Part shown: positions 11,827 to 25,349 of the stretch, in pieces
Layout of the letters: every line of letters begins with the position of its first letter
How positions within the stretch are numbered: the first letter of the stretch is position 1
NCBI GenBank assembly: GCA_026826555.1
Contig: JAKSZT010000116.1
Span: forward strand, 891,816-955,815
Source: Tolypeutes matacus
Lineage: Eukaryota > Chordata > Mammalia > Cingulata > Chlamyphoridae
Length of the DNA stretch: 64,000 bases
Reading direction: 5' to 3'
The notes under the pieces: model-generated
What the model saw: the letters and a program-made list of their open reading frames with translations, nothing else
Told to the model about the DNA's origin: nothing
Databases searched by the model: none
Position numbers and translations under genes: made by a program

Positions 11827-14654
11827 CTACTTGGAGAGGTGTATTTCAGGTCACTTCCCCATTTCTTAAATGGATTGTTTGTCTTTTTATTTTCAAGGTG
11901 TAGGATTCCTTTATATATGCAGGATATTAGGTTCTTATCAGATATATGATTGCCAAATATTTTCTCCCATTGGGTAGGCTGCCTTTTTATTTTAGTAATA
12001 GAATCCTTTTGAGGTGCAGAAGTTTTTAATTTTGAGGAGATCCCATTTATCTATTTTTTCTTTTGCTGCTCGTGCTTTGGCTGTGTTGTTCATGAAACCA
12101 TTCCAATTACAAGGTCCTGTAGATGCTTTCCTACATTATCTTCCAAGGTCTTTATGGTTTTGGCTTTTATATTTAGATCTTTGATCCATCTTGACTTGAT
12201 TTTTGTGTAAGGTGTGAGTTGGTATTCTTCTCTCATTCTTTTAGATATGGATATCCAGTTCTCCAAGCACAACTTGTGAAAGAGGCCATTCTCTCCCAAC
12301 TGAGTGGTCTTGATAGCCTTGTCAAATATTAGATGACTGTATATGCAAGGATCTATATCAGAACTCTCAATTCGATTCCATTGGTCAGTAGGTCTATCCT
12401 TTTGCCAATATCATGCAGTTTTGATCACTGTAGCTTTGTAATATATTATAAAGGCTGGTAATGTGATACCTCCAACTTCATTTTATTTTTTCAATATGTC
12501 TTTGGCAATTTAGGGCCTCTTACCTTTCCAAATATATTTTGTCATATTTTTTCCAGTTCCTTAAAAAATAGTGTTGATTTTTATTGGGATTGTGTTAAAG
12601 CTGTAGATTAGTTTGGGTAGGATAGACATCTTGATGATGTTTTGTCTTCCTATCCATGAACAGGGAATATTTTTTCATTTATTTAAGTCTTCTTTGATTT
12701 CCTTAACAGGGTTGTGTAATTTTCTGTATATAAGTCCTTTACATCTTTAGTTAAATTTATTCCTAGGTATTTGATTCTTTAGTTATTATTGTAAATGGCA
12801 TTTTTTTCTTGATTTCCTCCTCTGATTGCTTATTATTGTTGTACAGAAATGCTACTGATTTTTGAACATTGATCTTATAGCCTGCAACATTATTGGACTA
12901 CTTTATAAGTTCTAGAAGCTTTGTTGGAGCTTTCTCCAGGCTTGCTATGTATAGGATCATGTTGTCTGCAATAATGAAATTTTTCTTTCTTCTTTTCCAA
13001 TCTAGATGCCTTTTATATCATTTTCTTGCCTCAGTGCTCGAGCAAGTATTCTAAGGCAATGTTAAATATGAGTGGTGATAGTGGGCATCCTTGTCTTGTT
13101 CACGATCTCAGAGGGAAAGCTTTTAGTAATTAACAATTGAAGATGATGTTAGCTTTCTCTTTTTCATATATACCCTTTATCATATTCAAAAAATTTCCTT
13201 CTATTCCTATATTTTGCAGTGTTTTTATCAGGAAAGAGTGTTGTATTTCGTTGAATGCTTTTTCTTCATCTATAGAGATGATCATGTGATTATTTTTCTT
13301 TCAGTTTGTTTATGTGGGGTATTAAATTGATTGTTTTTCTTATATTGAACCATCCTTGCATACCTGGAATGAGTACCTACAATGGCCTGAGAAACCAAAT
13401 AGAGGAATATATATATATAATGATTTAGAACACTAGAATGATGAGGAGAGAGAGAAAGAGTAAAGAAAGGGCTAAAAAGAAAAGCTTATATTAATAAAAT
13501 AAGAAGTAAACAAAGTAGATAGAATAGAAATTGTCACCCTTAATTTGTGGGCTAATGTAAAATCGTGGTGTCTAAGAACCAGAACAGAAAGCAGAAGGCA
13601 GACAGATGAAGAAAGGATAAGAGATAGCTAGGGATACAATATCAATATAGACAGAGAACGGGAAATCACTGAAAAAGAAGAAAAGCAAAGAAGAGTTTAG
13701 CTAGGAGCATCTAATTTTTAAAAAATGAAGGAAAAGAGAAAGGAGGGAGGAAAGAGGAAAGAAAAGCAAGAGACAACAAATAAATAGAGAAAAACCAAAT
13801 AACCACATCAATCAAAGCTAAGGGGGAAATGTTCTTTCTAGGGTCCTTGTGGATCTGCTCAGCCTGCTTGTGTTTATCTATTTCCCTTCAGGGTTCTATC
13901 TCCATGTTTTGAGGCCGATTTTCAGTATAAAACTAAATTAAGAACAGGAATTCATTTTTTAAAGTGACTTCTTCCATTTTTTTTTTTTTTTGGTGATATA
14001 AGTGGCCCAAAAGAAGTCCTTTGCTAGATCACCCCCTTCAACAAGGTGACCCTAAATAGGCTCATGGAAACTAATCAAGCCCTTCCCACTTTCTGGCACC
14101 CTCAGGGAAACTGAAGCTCTCATGTTTGTCAGTGCAGAATGATAAAATTGGCTGACACTACCCCCTCTGGGGCCAGGCCTCAGTGTCAGCAGGCTGCTGG
14201 GTTAATCAAGTTTCCTCAGCAGATTCGCCTGTCCCCTCTGCCTGGAGCTGTTTCAAGCCAGCTTATCTGCACCCCAAAGCCATGAGGGGTCCAGGCAGCC
14301 AAATCCACAGAAGTTAAACCCCTCTCCACCTTCTGTCAGAGCCCTCCCTCCCTCAAAGTATGCTCCCTCACACTGGGAGTGGGAGCCACTGGTGCAGGAT
14401 TCACAGCTCAATCCAGCCAGTTTCCCTGTGGGTGGGGTTCAGCCGTCTTTGTTAACCACTACAGGTGGGCTCAAAACTCATGAATCTCCACCGTTCACTC
14501 CAGCCGTTGATCTGCCCGCTGATAGAAGACCCAAGCTTCTCATTCTGTGCCCAGAGCACAGACCCATGGGCAGGATCCCATCAACAACCGGCTGTCCCCA
14601 GAGAGCTAGTCAGTGAGTCCCCTCCTAAAATGATGCCATCTTGCCTCTTTCATG
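11827..14654 (-). mobile_element. L1, right part of the L1 split by ERV-1, with internal deletion
   Basis: 11827-13380 is collinear with 54105-55570 of the large L1, that is the reverse-transcriptase part of ORF2 and downstream on the - strand. At about 13381 it jumps to sequence matching 58610, the 5'UTR just upstream of ORF1. About 3 kb (ORF1, the endonuclease and the start of RT) are therefore missing. The 5'UTR continues to 14654 and ends in 'gatgccatcttgcctctttca'. It keeps 77 bp near 12650 that the large L1 lacks. All frames are broken. Confidence 0.8.
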
Positions 14655-15506
14655 TAGCATTTTCTTATAATGTACCCCAACCATTTATATTTTTTCAGTG
14701 TTTTCACCTGATTCTGATGTGGATTCAAGTTTAACAGCCACTGAACTACAGTGACTTGCTTTCTACTTAACTCCAATTTTCCTTATTATTTTAAATCAGA
14801 AATGATCCTTTCATAATTAGATTATATATTTCTAATATCAAGTATTTTAAGAAGTTAGAAATTTTATTTATATTCTTAAGATGTACTCCACTATTGTTCT
14901 CATACGTGTTAGGCTGTGGGATGGATGAAACAAGAGGATGCATGTATTTACAAACAGAAGTGTCTACCCCAAAATAATCTTCCAATTCAGATAATGCTGA
15001 GGAAGGAGGAATGGGGATTTCAGTTAGAGAAGGAATTTGACTGTTTGCCATAACAGATATAAATTATTTTTACACTCTTTACATGGATAATTTGGTTGTA
15101 ATTTAAAAGAAATTTTGAAAATAGAACACAATGAAGTAAAAGTGGTTGGTTTGAATATATCAATTTCTATCTGCAACATTACTGGGGTGGGGGGCACTTC
15201 CCCTCACACTTTACAAATATAGTCCCCCATAAAAGAAAACTGCTCACTCCCCTCAGCCATATCCCCAGGTACCTGGGTGGGTGGAGGCCTCCCACAGCAA
15301 GAGTGAGCATGGAGCATGAGGGGCATGGACGTGAAGGCCACACTGCTCTCTACACTTGTCCACTTAGAGGGCTGTTAGCACCACAGGAGAAGATGGAGCT
15401 CCTCCTGCTTACTCCCCAATGAAGACCCACTAGAGTGACTCACATCACTAACTGAGGCTGTGAGTGCTGAGCAGCACTGTTTGCCAGTCATCCTTTGCAG
15501 ATCCAG
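14655..15506 (+). other. Block C between units 1 and 2
   Basis: It starts at 'gtagcattttcttataatg', the same position where block C of unit 7 is interrupted by an L1 at 63381. It continues with 'gtgggatggatgaa' (14917) and 'gttagcaccacaggagaag' (15374). No gene is visible; a short - strand frame near 14791-15051 is only loosely conserved among units. Confidence 0.6.
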
Positions 15507-16235
15507 AACCTATGATGATGGTTTTCATTGGGGTTCTGTCTGGTTCTCAAACAAGAAATTCCCTCTCTGGTTTGGGGGAACTTCAGTGAAAACATGTTAC
15601 ATTCCAGGTTCTTCAGTTGTTCATCAGCTTCTTCCCATCCAACAATTCTGTTCTCTTCTGGGATTGAAGAGGTCTTCATCATTTTTAAAACCATTAAAAA
15701 TGTGTTAAAATTTAATATTTAATTAGTCTGAGAAGTCTATAGCATCTGCACCCTCTGAGGTTTTCTGCACACATTGCACTCTCTCACAGGCTCACTTGGC
15801 TCACTTCTATCCTTGTCAGCCCTAGTTCCCAGTACTTTCTGGGATTCCCATATATTTATTAGGGTCACTGAATTGACGGTGCTCATACTGGTGCTGTTAT
15901 TGCTGTGGCCAATGCTGTAATGTGAATTTTGACATTTCCTTCCTGACACCAACAGGTTTCATCTTGGCATTGCTGTTTCTTTAGCTGCCCCAAGATTAGA
16001 GAAGGTGAATGGAGAACTGGAAGCAGGAGACCTGAGTTTTTGCCTTAGTCCCAGGAGGGATACTGTAAAAGCAGTCTCCTCAGAGGTTCAATGCTGGAGG
16101 CCAAGGGAAGGAGGGAAGGGCAAAAGGAACAGGAGCATGGCATCTCCTCCCTGTGCCCTGACTGCTCTGCTGCACCAGACCCCATGTCCCATGCTTTTAT
16201 CTACCCTGCCCACCTGGTCAAGCCCTGCCTGAAAA
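15507..16235 (+). other. Unit 2, block A, truncated by L1
   Basis: It matches block A of other units up to 'aagccctgcctga' at 16232. It then switches to L1 where other units continue with about 370 bp more of A and the start of the antisense LTR. No coding function is seen. Confidence 0.6.
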
Positions 16236-17679
16236 AAAGAAGATGGCCCACTGTTGGGTTCTTGTTATTGATGACTAGCCTTATGAGTCTATGCACTTGT
16301 CATTGAAACTTGGCCTACTGTTATGGGGTGCCTAAGAGTTGCCACCTGAGAACTCACTTGTTGCTCAAATGTGGCCTCTCCCTAAGCCAAACTCAACATA
16401 TGAATGCATTACCTTCCCCCCAATGTGGGACATGAGTTCCGGGGATGAGCCTCCCTGGCAATGAGGGACTAATACCAAGTGCCAACTGGAAACATGATTG
16501 GTAAAAAACCTTTAATAAAAGGGTAAAAATGTAAAGACAAATGAGTTCATGTGGATAAGAGACGGGAGGTCATCCCAGAGGTAACACAGACGTGCACCTC
16601 AGTAGGATCTCATAGAACACAAAAGATGATATTGCCCCACACAGAGGGACTCCTGAGGGCTGTGGGGACATCCAGATCCTATATAAGGGGGGATAGCCCC
16701 AGAGATTGATGCCTTATCAGTGGGCTCTACCTTGGAATCTCTGCTTCTGAGAGTGACAGAGTTGGACTCAAATAAGTCCTACCAGCACATGGTCCATCAG
16801 TCCCTTCTATTCAAACCTATATGTGAGGCTGTGGTTTATTGATGTACTTCCAGAGCCTGGAGCCTCTGGCATGCCTATGTACCAGCCATGCCTGGAAGCT
16901 CAGTGGAGCTGCAACTCATACTCTATAGCTCAATGGACTCACCCAAATCATCTGGTGAGGAGACAATGATGATGGACAATGGCCATCCCAGGGAATGGAG
17001 AGAGCCTGCAGCTGAAGGCAGGACAATCCCATCCACCATATCCATGGGATATAAGCCCACTCTCACATGGAGATGGAGTGGACATCACCATTCCAGTCCC
17101 CTCAGTATTGGGGGAAGAGCTATGGACAAGAGTTGACTTAATGGTATTCTGTTGTAGACATATTGGGATTCAAGCAATGGAAGAAATTATAACAGTGAGG
17201 TGAAGCCAGTGGCCACTAGATGCTTTTCGTGCAGGGAGGGGAAGGGCAGCTCTAATACAGGGGCTTTTACAGGACTTGGGGTTTGTCCTGAGTGACATTG
17301 TGGTGATGGATATAGACCATTTTACATCAGTGTATACCACGCAGAACTGTTTGGGTGAGAGTGTGGTCTATGATGTGAACTGTGGTCTATACTTAGTGGC
17401 AAATTCCCAGGATGTGTATATGCATTGCAGGTGATGCGCCACACTAATGAAAGATGTTTATGTGAGATGTTATGGGAGGTATAAGAGGTGGAGATCATGG
17501 GAAACCCTGTAATTTTGTATAATATTTATGTAATCTAAACATCTTTTAAAATGTATATGAAAAAAATAATAATGACATTTATGTAAGCAAATGAACATAT
17601 ATGCATATATATCTATATATCATTTTTAAAATATTGGTTTGTATTGTGAAAAATTGGATTTTTACCAACAATAAAAAAA
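16236..17679 (+). mobile_element. 5'-truncated L1 (3'UTR only), sense strand
   Basis: Reverse-complement match to 50845-52260 of the large L1, ending in 'aataaaaaaaa' at 17669-17679. Only 3'UTR is present. It holds open frames that are partly preserved in the other copies (16888-17136 and 16979-17203). The flanks show that its insertion removed about 370 bp of the target. Confidence 0.8.
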
Positions 17680-18215
17680 ATGCTGTCTTAACAAGGGTCA
17701 GCTGCTGCTGGAATCCTATCAAGGCCAAATTTTGGGCCTGCCTGTGTCTCTCTGCCTTCTCCTCCAAACTCACTTTCTCCCTGAGCTCAGCACTGGGCCA
17801 TCAGACACAATTGTTCACACCTCTCCCTTCTGCTCTGGCCTGGATGTCTTCAGCTTCAAGCTACTCCATAACTCCAGTCTCTGGCCTCTCCTTCAGCCTC
17901 TCAGTGTTTCTGTGTCTCTCCACCACTGTAGGAGATCCTGGAGCCCGCTTACACATTGCAGAGTAAACATGGCAGCACTCTTTCTCTCTGTGTTCCATGT
18001 ATGTAGGAATTCAGCACAACGATTGGGGTCCGTCCTGGTGCCTGAAATCTAATCAGAAGCTCTAAGCTATACTAAAGCAATCTAACAAAATGTGACCTAA
18101 TTGAAAGGCCCCTTATCTGAATCTAACCAAATGTCCTACATACAAAAGGCTTAAACACACAGCAATGGGATAATAAGAACATACTTTTCTGGGGTCCACA
18201 CAAGACTCAAATGAG
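17680..18215 (-). mobile_element. Old antisense LTR (unit 2), start replaced by L1
   Basis: It begins at 'tgctgtcttaac' and continues as in the other units ('cagctgctgctggaatcc', then 'ctctcagtgtttctgtgtct'). The first part of the LTR is gone, replaced by the L1. Confidence 0.5.
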
Positions 18216-18937
18216 GGCATTAACCCAGAGCACAAGGACCAAGAGGGATCTCCTAAGTATGTGAAACATGGGAGCTCATGAAGCAGGGGCTGTACTTTGG
18301 GTGTGGCCATCATTGAGTAAAATGGGGTGCTGAACACCATTGCACTGGTTCCTAGAATGGTCCCAAGAAGAACTCAATATACCGTGCTTTCTCCACCTAA
18401 TCTTAGCTTCAAAAACAGGTGTGTAACTCAGAGAGGTGTGCCATTATTCCCATACCCAGAGTCAGAACGCACAGATTTGGCCTGGATGGTGGGTGGGCAG
18501 GAAGCAGGCTGTAAAACTGAAAGTCCCTAATTTCTTCTCCAAAGAACTGATTACATTTACAACAGAATGGAGACATTCAAACCTAAGGGTGCTCTCAAAA
18601 GCAGTGGAAATCATAGAAAGCCTGAGATATAATTCATCTCAAGCCTTCAGAAAGATGTGAAATAAATACTTTTACATATGAGTAAAAACTAATAAAGTTT
18701 GCTAGAAGCAACTCACTTTAAAAGAAATGTAAAAGAATATTCTTCAGGCAGAAAGAAAATAATCTCAGAAGAATCAAGATACAGGATGGATGGCAGAACA
18801 ATATCTGTTAATTAAAGTCATATATCTAAATGACTACTGAATGGATAAAGTAATAATGATATCCGGGGCCTAGGACATCAATAAAGTGTTAAAATATAGC
18901 ATAAAATAATATATAGCATGAGAGGTGTAAATGGATA
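18216..18937 (+). other. Unit 2 connecting stretch
   Basis: Non-coding counterpart of 1686-2387. It includes 'gagtaaaatggggtgctga' (18315) and 'caaaagcagtggaaatcat' (18596). No gene is seen. Confidence 0.5.
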
Positions 18938-19514
18938 TGTAGCAGTTGGATATCGTTATGAATTCAAAAAATAGATATTGGATTATGCTTGTAAACTGCT
19001 CTGTTAATCTGGGCATGATAAATTTATGATAAGAGCATTGACTGAGCCACAGTCAGTAGGGCATTGAGTCAAGCCCCTTGGTGGCTGGGGTCTCAAACAT
19101 AAAAAGACATGGCAAAGGAGAAAGCTGGAGTAGTTTCTGATGTTGGAGTTCTGATGAGCAAGGACAGAAGGCCCCGAGAAAAGAGAGAAGCCATTCATCT
19201 GACAGTTCACAGCTGGCCTTGTGGTGAGAGGCAAAGCTTACAGAGCCTCATAGTCTACACCTGACCTTGTGGAGGAAAAAGAATAGCTGAGCCCAGAGAG
19301 AAATGCAGCCCTGCGAGGAGAGGAACCCAAGAAGCCTGAACATTGGCAAACGTCAGCAGCTGTCATGCACCAAACAGGGTAACAGGCTTTAGGGAAGGAC
19401 AAAATATGCTTTATGGCCTGGTAACTCTAAGCTTATACCCCAAATAAATACCCTTTATAAAGACCTACAGATTTCTGGCATTTAGCATCAGCACTCCTTT
19501 GGCTGATGAATACA
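18938..19514 (+). mobile_element. Solo MaLR-type LTR (unit 2)
   Basis: It starts 'tgtagcagttggatatcg' and ends 'ggctgatgaataca'. It is flanked by 'aatggata' and 'ggatataaaat', as in units 4-6. It is the reference for what a normal unit has between the connecting stretch and block B. Confidence 0.75.
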
Positions 19515-20340
19515 GGATATAAAATATTTTAAAATACATTATCTGGCAAGTCAATAACAAAGTGCTGATTGGGAAAGGCAAGCAAAAGTTCTATAATTTT
19601 CCTGGTAAACTTTAAAGAATATTAAATAGTGCATCTCATCCAAATAAATAGAAGAAAAATAAATTGAACAAATATAGTCAGTCCAAAACAAAGTATTCAG
19701 GATTTCCTTGGTTGCCATTTTGGACTTTTTTCTGGGGCCACCTTACACATGCATCTTTGGAATCTGAACCTTTCTTATACTTCAGAAGCTTGAAGATTCC
19801 AGGGTTGACTTATGGGATGCTGTTTTGTCCCCATCATAAATCAAGTGCTGTATCACTTCCCCATTTCCTAGTTATGAAGTCACCAAAATGGATGTGATGC
19901 TCATTTTAAGCAAGAGACATGAATGATAGAACAAATAAAAGGAGATATTGTTGTGCTTCCCAAATTGGATTCTTAGATGACTGATACTGGATCTTTCCTC
20001 TTTTCTAATGAATTCATTCAATGCTATAAATTTCCCTCAAAGTACTGCTTTTTCTGCACCCCACAAACTATGAAGAAGCATAGGACATTAGAAAGCAGAA
20101 AGAGCCACAAAACAAAAGGCTATATCCATTTGTGAATGAAGCTATATCCATTTCCACAAGAGTCCAGATATAAGATGAAGGTAGAGAATGTAAGAAAGTT
20201 GGGAAAACACTTTCTCTGACTGCAATCAATGCTTCCTTAAAATAATACGTCTATGAATGTAACTTCATTTTGAAGGAATTTGCATCATGCTTAACTAAGC
20301 ATGAGGGAATCTATATAAGGAAAAAAGAGTGAAGACAATG
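19515..20340 (+). other. Unit 2, block B, with an old L1 ORF2 scrap
   Basis: Intron-like sequence before the zinc-finger exon. About 20005-20085 resembles L1 ORF2 on the - strand (compare 56340-56400, 'aaattccctctcaggactgc'). This scrap is in every unit, so it is older than the array. No other gene is visible. Confidence 0.55.
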
Positions 20341-21761
<1,421 letters not shown>

Positions 21762-23593
21762 GAATTTGGTACTGAGGAGTGGGGAAGTGCTTTTGCATAT
21801 ACCAAAATGTTGGAATGGTTTTATACAAGGTTAAGGGTTATCCTTTGGAGAAATTTTGAAAGGCTTGATGGAAAAAGCCTAGATCACTTTGAAGAGACTG
21901 TAGATAGTCATACGGATGCTAAAGAGATTTTCTATGATGCCTTGGAAGTAAATGATGAAACTATTATTGGAAACTGGAGGAAAGGTGATCCACGTTTTAA
22001 AGTTGCAGAGAACTTAGCAAGATTAACTCCTGGTGTTATTTGAAAGACAGAATTTGAAAATGGCGAACTGGAGCATTTAGCTGAAGAACTTTCCAAGGTA
22101 AACTCGGAGAATGTGGTTTGGCTTCTCCTTGCAGCTTATAGCAAAATACTAGATGAGTTAAATATGCTAAGGACTGAAAACAGAAACAGATTCTGGAACT
22201 TCCAAATTTCTGGAAATCAAATTCCCAGATGAAAATGCCCCATTTGAAGACTTTACTAAACTTAGAACTCGTAAATCAGAATTGAAGATGCAGTGATCTA
22301 GGAAAGACTTGTGGAAAGTCTTACTGTCTGCTGGCTTCGACCCCTGCTTCCTGCAGGCTAAACCAACCAAGTTTTTGAGAGACCTGTATGAACAAAACCA
22401 CTGTCATCTTGGACAAAAGAGAACATGGAAAGGAGAGAGTGAAGGAGAATCAGATTTAAGAAGAAAATCATGGAAGCAGAGATCTGGACTTAAAGACATC
22501 TCCTTGGACCAAGAGAGGAGCCCCACCCATGTTTACAGAGAGAGTGAGTTTGCTCCTGCTGTTGAAGAGGGTGGATGTTCCTACCCAATGTTCTGAGCAA
22601 GTTTTGTGCCCCATGGTGCCGAAAGGGTGAGTTTTCCCCAGCAGTTGAAGAGGGTGGATGTCCCCACCCAATATTCTGGGAGTGTTTTGCCATCCCAGGG
22701 TGCAGAAAGGCTGGAGCACATTCCTCAAAAATTAGGGCAGTTAAGGTAAACACCCCATAGGTCGGAAAGGGGTGTACCTGACCCCATGGACTAGAGAAGG
22801 CCAGGTGGTCAACCTGTTGCTCTGAGAGGGTTGACCCTGTATGCCAAAGGTAAAGGGGAATGTTATCTTCTCCTCACTGTACTAGGGGGACTAAGACTCT
22901 AACTCAAAATTTGGGTAAGGTGTTGCAATCACTCCTACACCCTTGGGTGGGGAGGTCTGGAGCTTGGTCGACACCCAGATGCTTGATGAGGTTGGAACCA
23001 AGAAAGTGGCCATTGGGCAAGCCTGTGGAAAGGGTGGGTCCCCATGTGGCCCCAAGGAGAAAAAACCATCATCTCAAGAATGACTCTTGGGAAGCGGCTG
23101 TGGCTCAATCAGTAGGGCTCCCGTTTACCATATGGGAGGCCCCGGGTTCGGTTCCCGGGGCCTCCTGGTGAAGGCAAGCCCGCCCGCATGGCATGGTTAG
23201 CTGACCCAGCGAGCACAAGCAGCAAGGGAGGGATAAATGAATAAATAAATAAAATCTTTAAAAAAAAAAAAAAAAAAAAAAGAATGACTCAGACTTTGAA
23301 ATCGAATGGAAGATGCCCTGCAGATTTACTGAACTGTAGAGGAACCATGACTCATGTTTAACATCCCAATATCTCCTTATGATATTGAAAATGTTTATCC
23401 TTTGTCTTTCCATTTGTGTATTAGAAGCAGTTAAATGGTATTGTAAGTTTCAGAAGTCGATAGCAGACGGGAGTTTTGCTCAAGATGAACTGTATTTCTT
23501 TAAAATGCCTATAATATGATTTTGTAAGTGAATTGTTACTGATTTACTTTTTTTTGAGAATTGTAGTGTATTTTTGGAATTCAGAGGGTGGAA
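21762..23593 (+). mobile_element. MaLR internal region
   Basis: Sequence between the LTRs. One short frame (21807-22043, 78 codons) has the feel of a MaLR gag remnant, but I cannot place a domain with certainty. Several related blocks near 22595-22700 (for example 'gttgaagagggtggatgt' at 22561 and 22640) make a local imperfect tandem repeat. The 3' end ('ttcagagggtggaa') abuts the LTR. No pol is seen, as expected for a MaLR. Confidence 0.65.
23087..23279 (+). mobile_element. DAS-type SINE (tRNA-Ala derived)
   Basis: A tRNA-like head with an A box ('gtggctcaatcagtagg', 23100) and a B box ('gggttcggttcccgg', 23145), then a tail with 'aataaataaataaa' and poly(A). It is flanked by 11-bp target duplications 'aagaatgactc' at 23076-23086 and 23280-23290. 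This family is characteristic of armadillos and is the best species clue in the window. It inserted into the MaLR internal region. Confidence 0.9.
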
Positions 23594-24116
23594 TGTAACT
23601 GTTGGGGAATTTGATGTAATTATGAATTCCAAAAATATAATTGGATCATGCTTGTAAACCGATCTGTTAATCTGGGCATGATTAGGTCATTGACTGGACC
23701 ACATCAGTAGGGCATTGAGCCCCACCCCATAGTGGGTGGGGAATTGAATATAAAAGGCATGGAAAAGGACAGTTGAAGCAGTTTTATTTGAGAAACAGTT
23801 TTGATGCTGGAGAAAAGGCCCCAGAAGAGGAGAAGTGAGTGGTTTGACTGATAGTCTACAGCTGACCTTGTGGAGGAACAAGAAGAGCTAAGCCCAGAGA
23901 GAAATGCAGCCTTGGGAAGAGAGAAACCCAAGAAGCCTGAACACTTGTAAGTGTCTGCAGCTGTCTTGCTCCAAGGTGGGGTAACAGAATTTGGTGAAGG
24001 AATAAACTTATGCTTTTTGTCCTTGTAACTGGTGGTTCTACCCCAAAGATATATCCTTTATAAAGAGGAAGAGATTTCTGGTATTTTGCATCGGCACCCC
24101 TTTGGCTGACTAATAC
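23594..24116 (+). repeat. MaLR 3' LTR, apparently chimeric
   Basis: The first part follows the MaLR 5' LTR ('ggggaatttgatgtaatta'). The last part follows the solo LTRs of the array ('ggtggggtaacagaatttgg', compare unit 1 at 2808; the 5' LTR differs here). The flank after it is the block B flank of all units. Confidence 0.6.
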
Positions 24117-24886
24117 CTGATATAAAATGTTTTAAAATACATTAATACATTATTTGGAAAGTCAATTACAAATAATAAGCACAGATTTGGAAAGGCAAGC
24201 AAAAGTGTTATAATTTCCCCGGTAAACTTTAAAGAATATTAAATAGTGCATCTCATCCAAATAAATAGAAGGAAAAAAATTGAACAAAAATAGTAAATCC
24301 AAAACAAAGTATTCAGGATTTCCTGGGTTGCAATTTTGTTTTTGTTCTGGGGCCACCTTACTCATGTATCTTTGGAAGCTGTGCCTTCCTTATCCTTCAG
24401 AAGCCTGAAGGTTCCAGGGTTGATTTATGTTGTTTTGTCCCCATCATAAATCATGTGCTGTATCACTTCCCCACTTCCTACCTATGAAGTCACCAAACTG
24501 GACGTGATGCTCATTTGAAGCAAAAAGAACCAAGAATGATAGAACAAATAAAAAGGAGATATTGTTGCAGTTCCCATATTTGATGCTTAGTTGATTGATA
24601 TTGGATCTTTCCTCTTTTCTAATGAATGTATTCAATGCTATAAATTTCCCTCTAAGCACTGCTTTTGCTGCACCCCACAAACTATGAAAAAGCATAGGAC
24701 ATTAAGAAGCAGAAAGAACCACATATCAAAAGGCTTGTGAGTGAAGCTATATCCACTTCCACAACAGTACAGACTTGAGATAAAGGCTGAGAATATAAGA
24801 AAGTTGGGAAAATATTTTCTCTGACTGCAAGCATTGTTTCCTCAAAATAACACTTCTATGAATGTAACTTCACTTTGAGGGAATCT
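24117..24886 (+). other. Unit 3, block B, with an old L1 ORF2 scrap
   Basis: It matches 19515-20280. The L1 scrap at about 24580-24695 is readable on the - strand with 'AAKAVLRGKFIALN', close to the same ORF2 stretch in the large L1. It is cut by ERV-2 at 24887 and resumes at 31640. Confidence 0.6.
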
Positions 24887-25274
24887 TGTAATTCAACGTG
24901 GAGGTAGACAGTGCCGGGAATGATCCAAACAAATTTTGGGACCAGGGGACCTCCCTCCATTTGTTATGCAGACCAGTTTATTTAGGCTGAAGCTGCTTTT
25001 TATACTACAAAACTGATAATAAAATTAGGGCATCCTTCACTAGTTTCTCAAGTTGGTACCTGAGAGCGCTGCCTGTTTCTGTGCTCTCAGACAATATTTC
25101 TTGGGAATTCATACCATAACAACTTAGTGTTGTGTTCATTAGATTCTGCCTCCTTCCACAGATGTCTGCAGTATGCAGTGTCCTTGGAGACATTTACTAA
25201 TGTTTCTCTGCCAGGAAGCATGCTTTTTGAATGCTTAACCCCTTATGCTCTGGCTCTCAGCATCTTTTCCAACA
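24887..25274 (-). repeat. ERV-2 3' LTR
   Basis: On the + strand it runs from 'tgtaattcaacgtgg' to 'cttttccaaca', so in sense it starts TG and ends CA. It has the same length as its partner at 31252-31639. The reverse-complement TATA and AATAAA elements are both recognisable near 24978-25005. Confidence 0.85.
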
Positions 25275-25299
25275 ATTCTCCATTTTTTGTTTTTTGTCC
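25275..25299 (-). promoter_or_regulatory. ERV-2 polypurine tract
   Basis: A pyrimidine run on the + strand ('ctccattttttgttttttgt') abuts the LTR. In sense this is a purine tract, the expected plus-strand primer. Confidence 0.65.
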
Positions 25300-25349
25300 A
25301 GAGTGAGTGTGCCTGTTTTAGGTTGCCCTCCTCTGAATGTCTTACCGGT

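Noticed and set aside
14791..15051. Conserved - strand frame 'MANSQIPSL...' in block C
   Set aside because: A similar start appears in unit 4-5 block C (39198-39389), but the frames diverge and break within about 40 codons. This is common descent of non-coding DNA.
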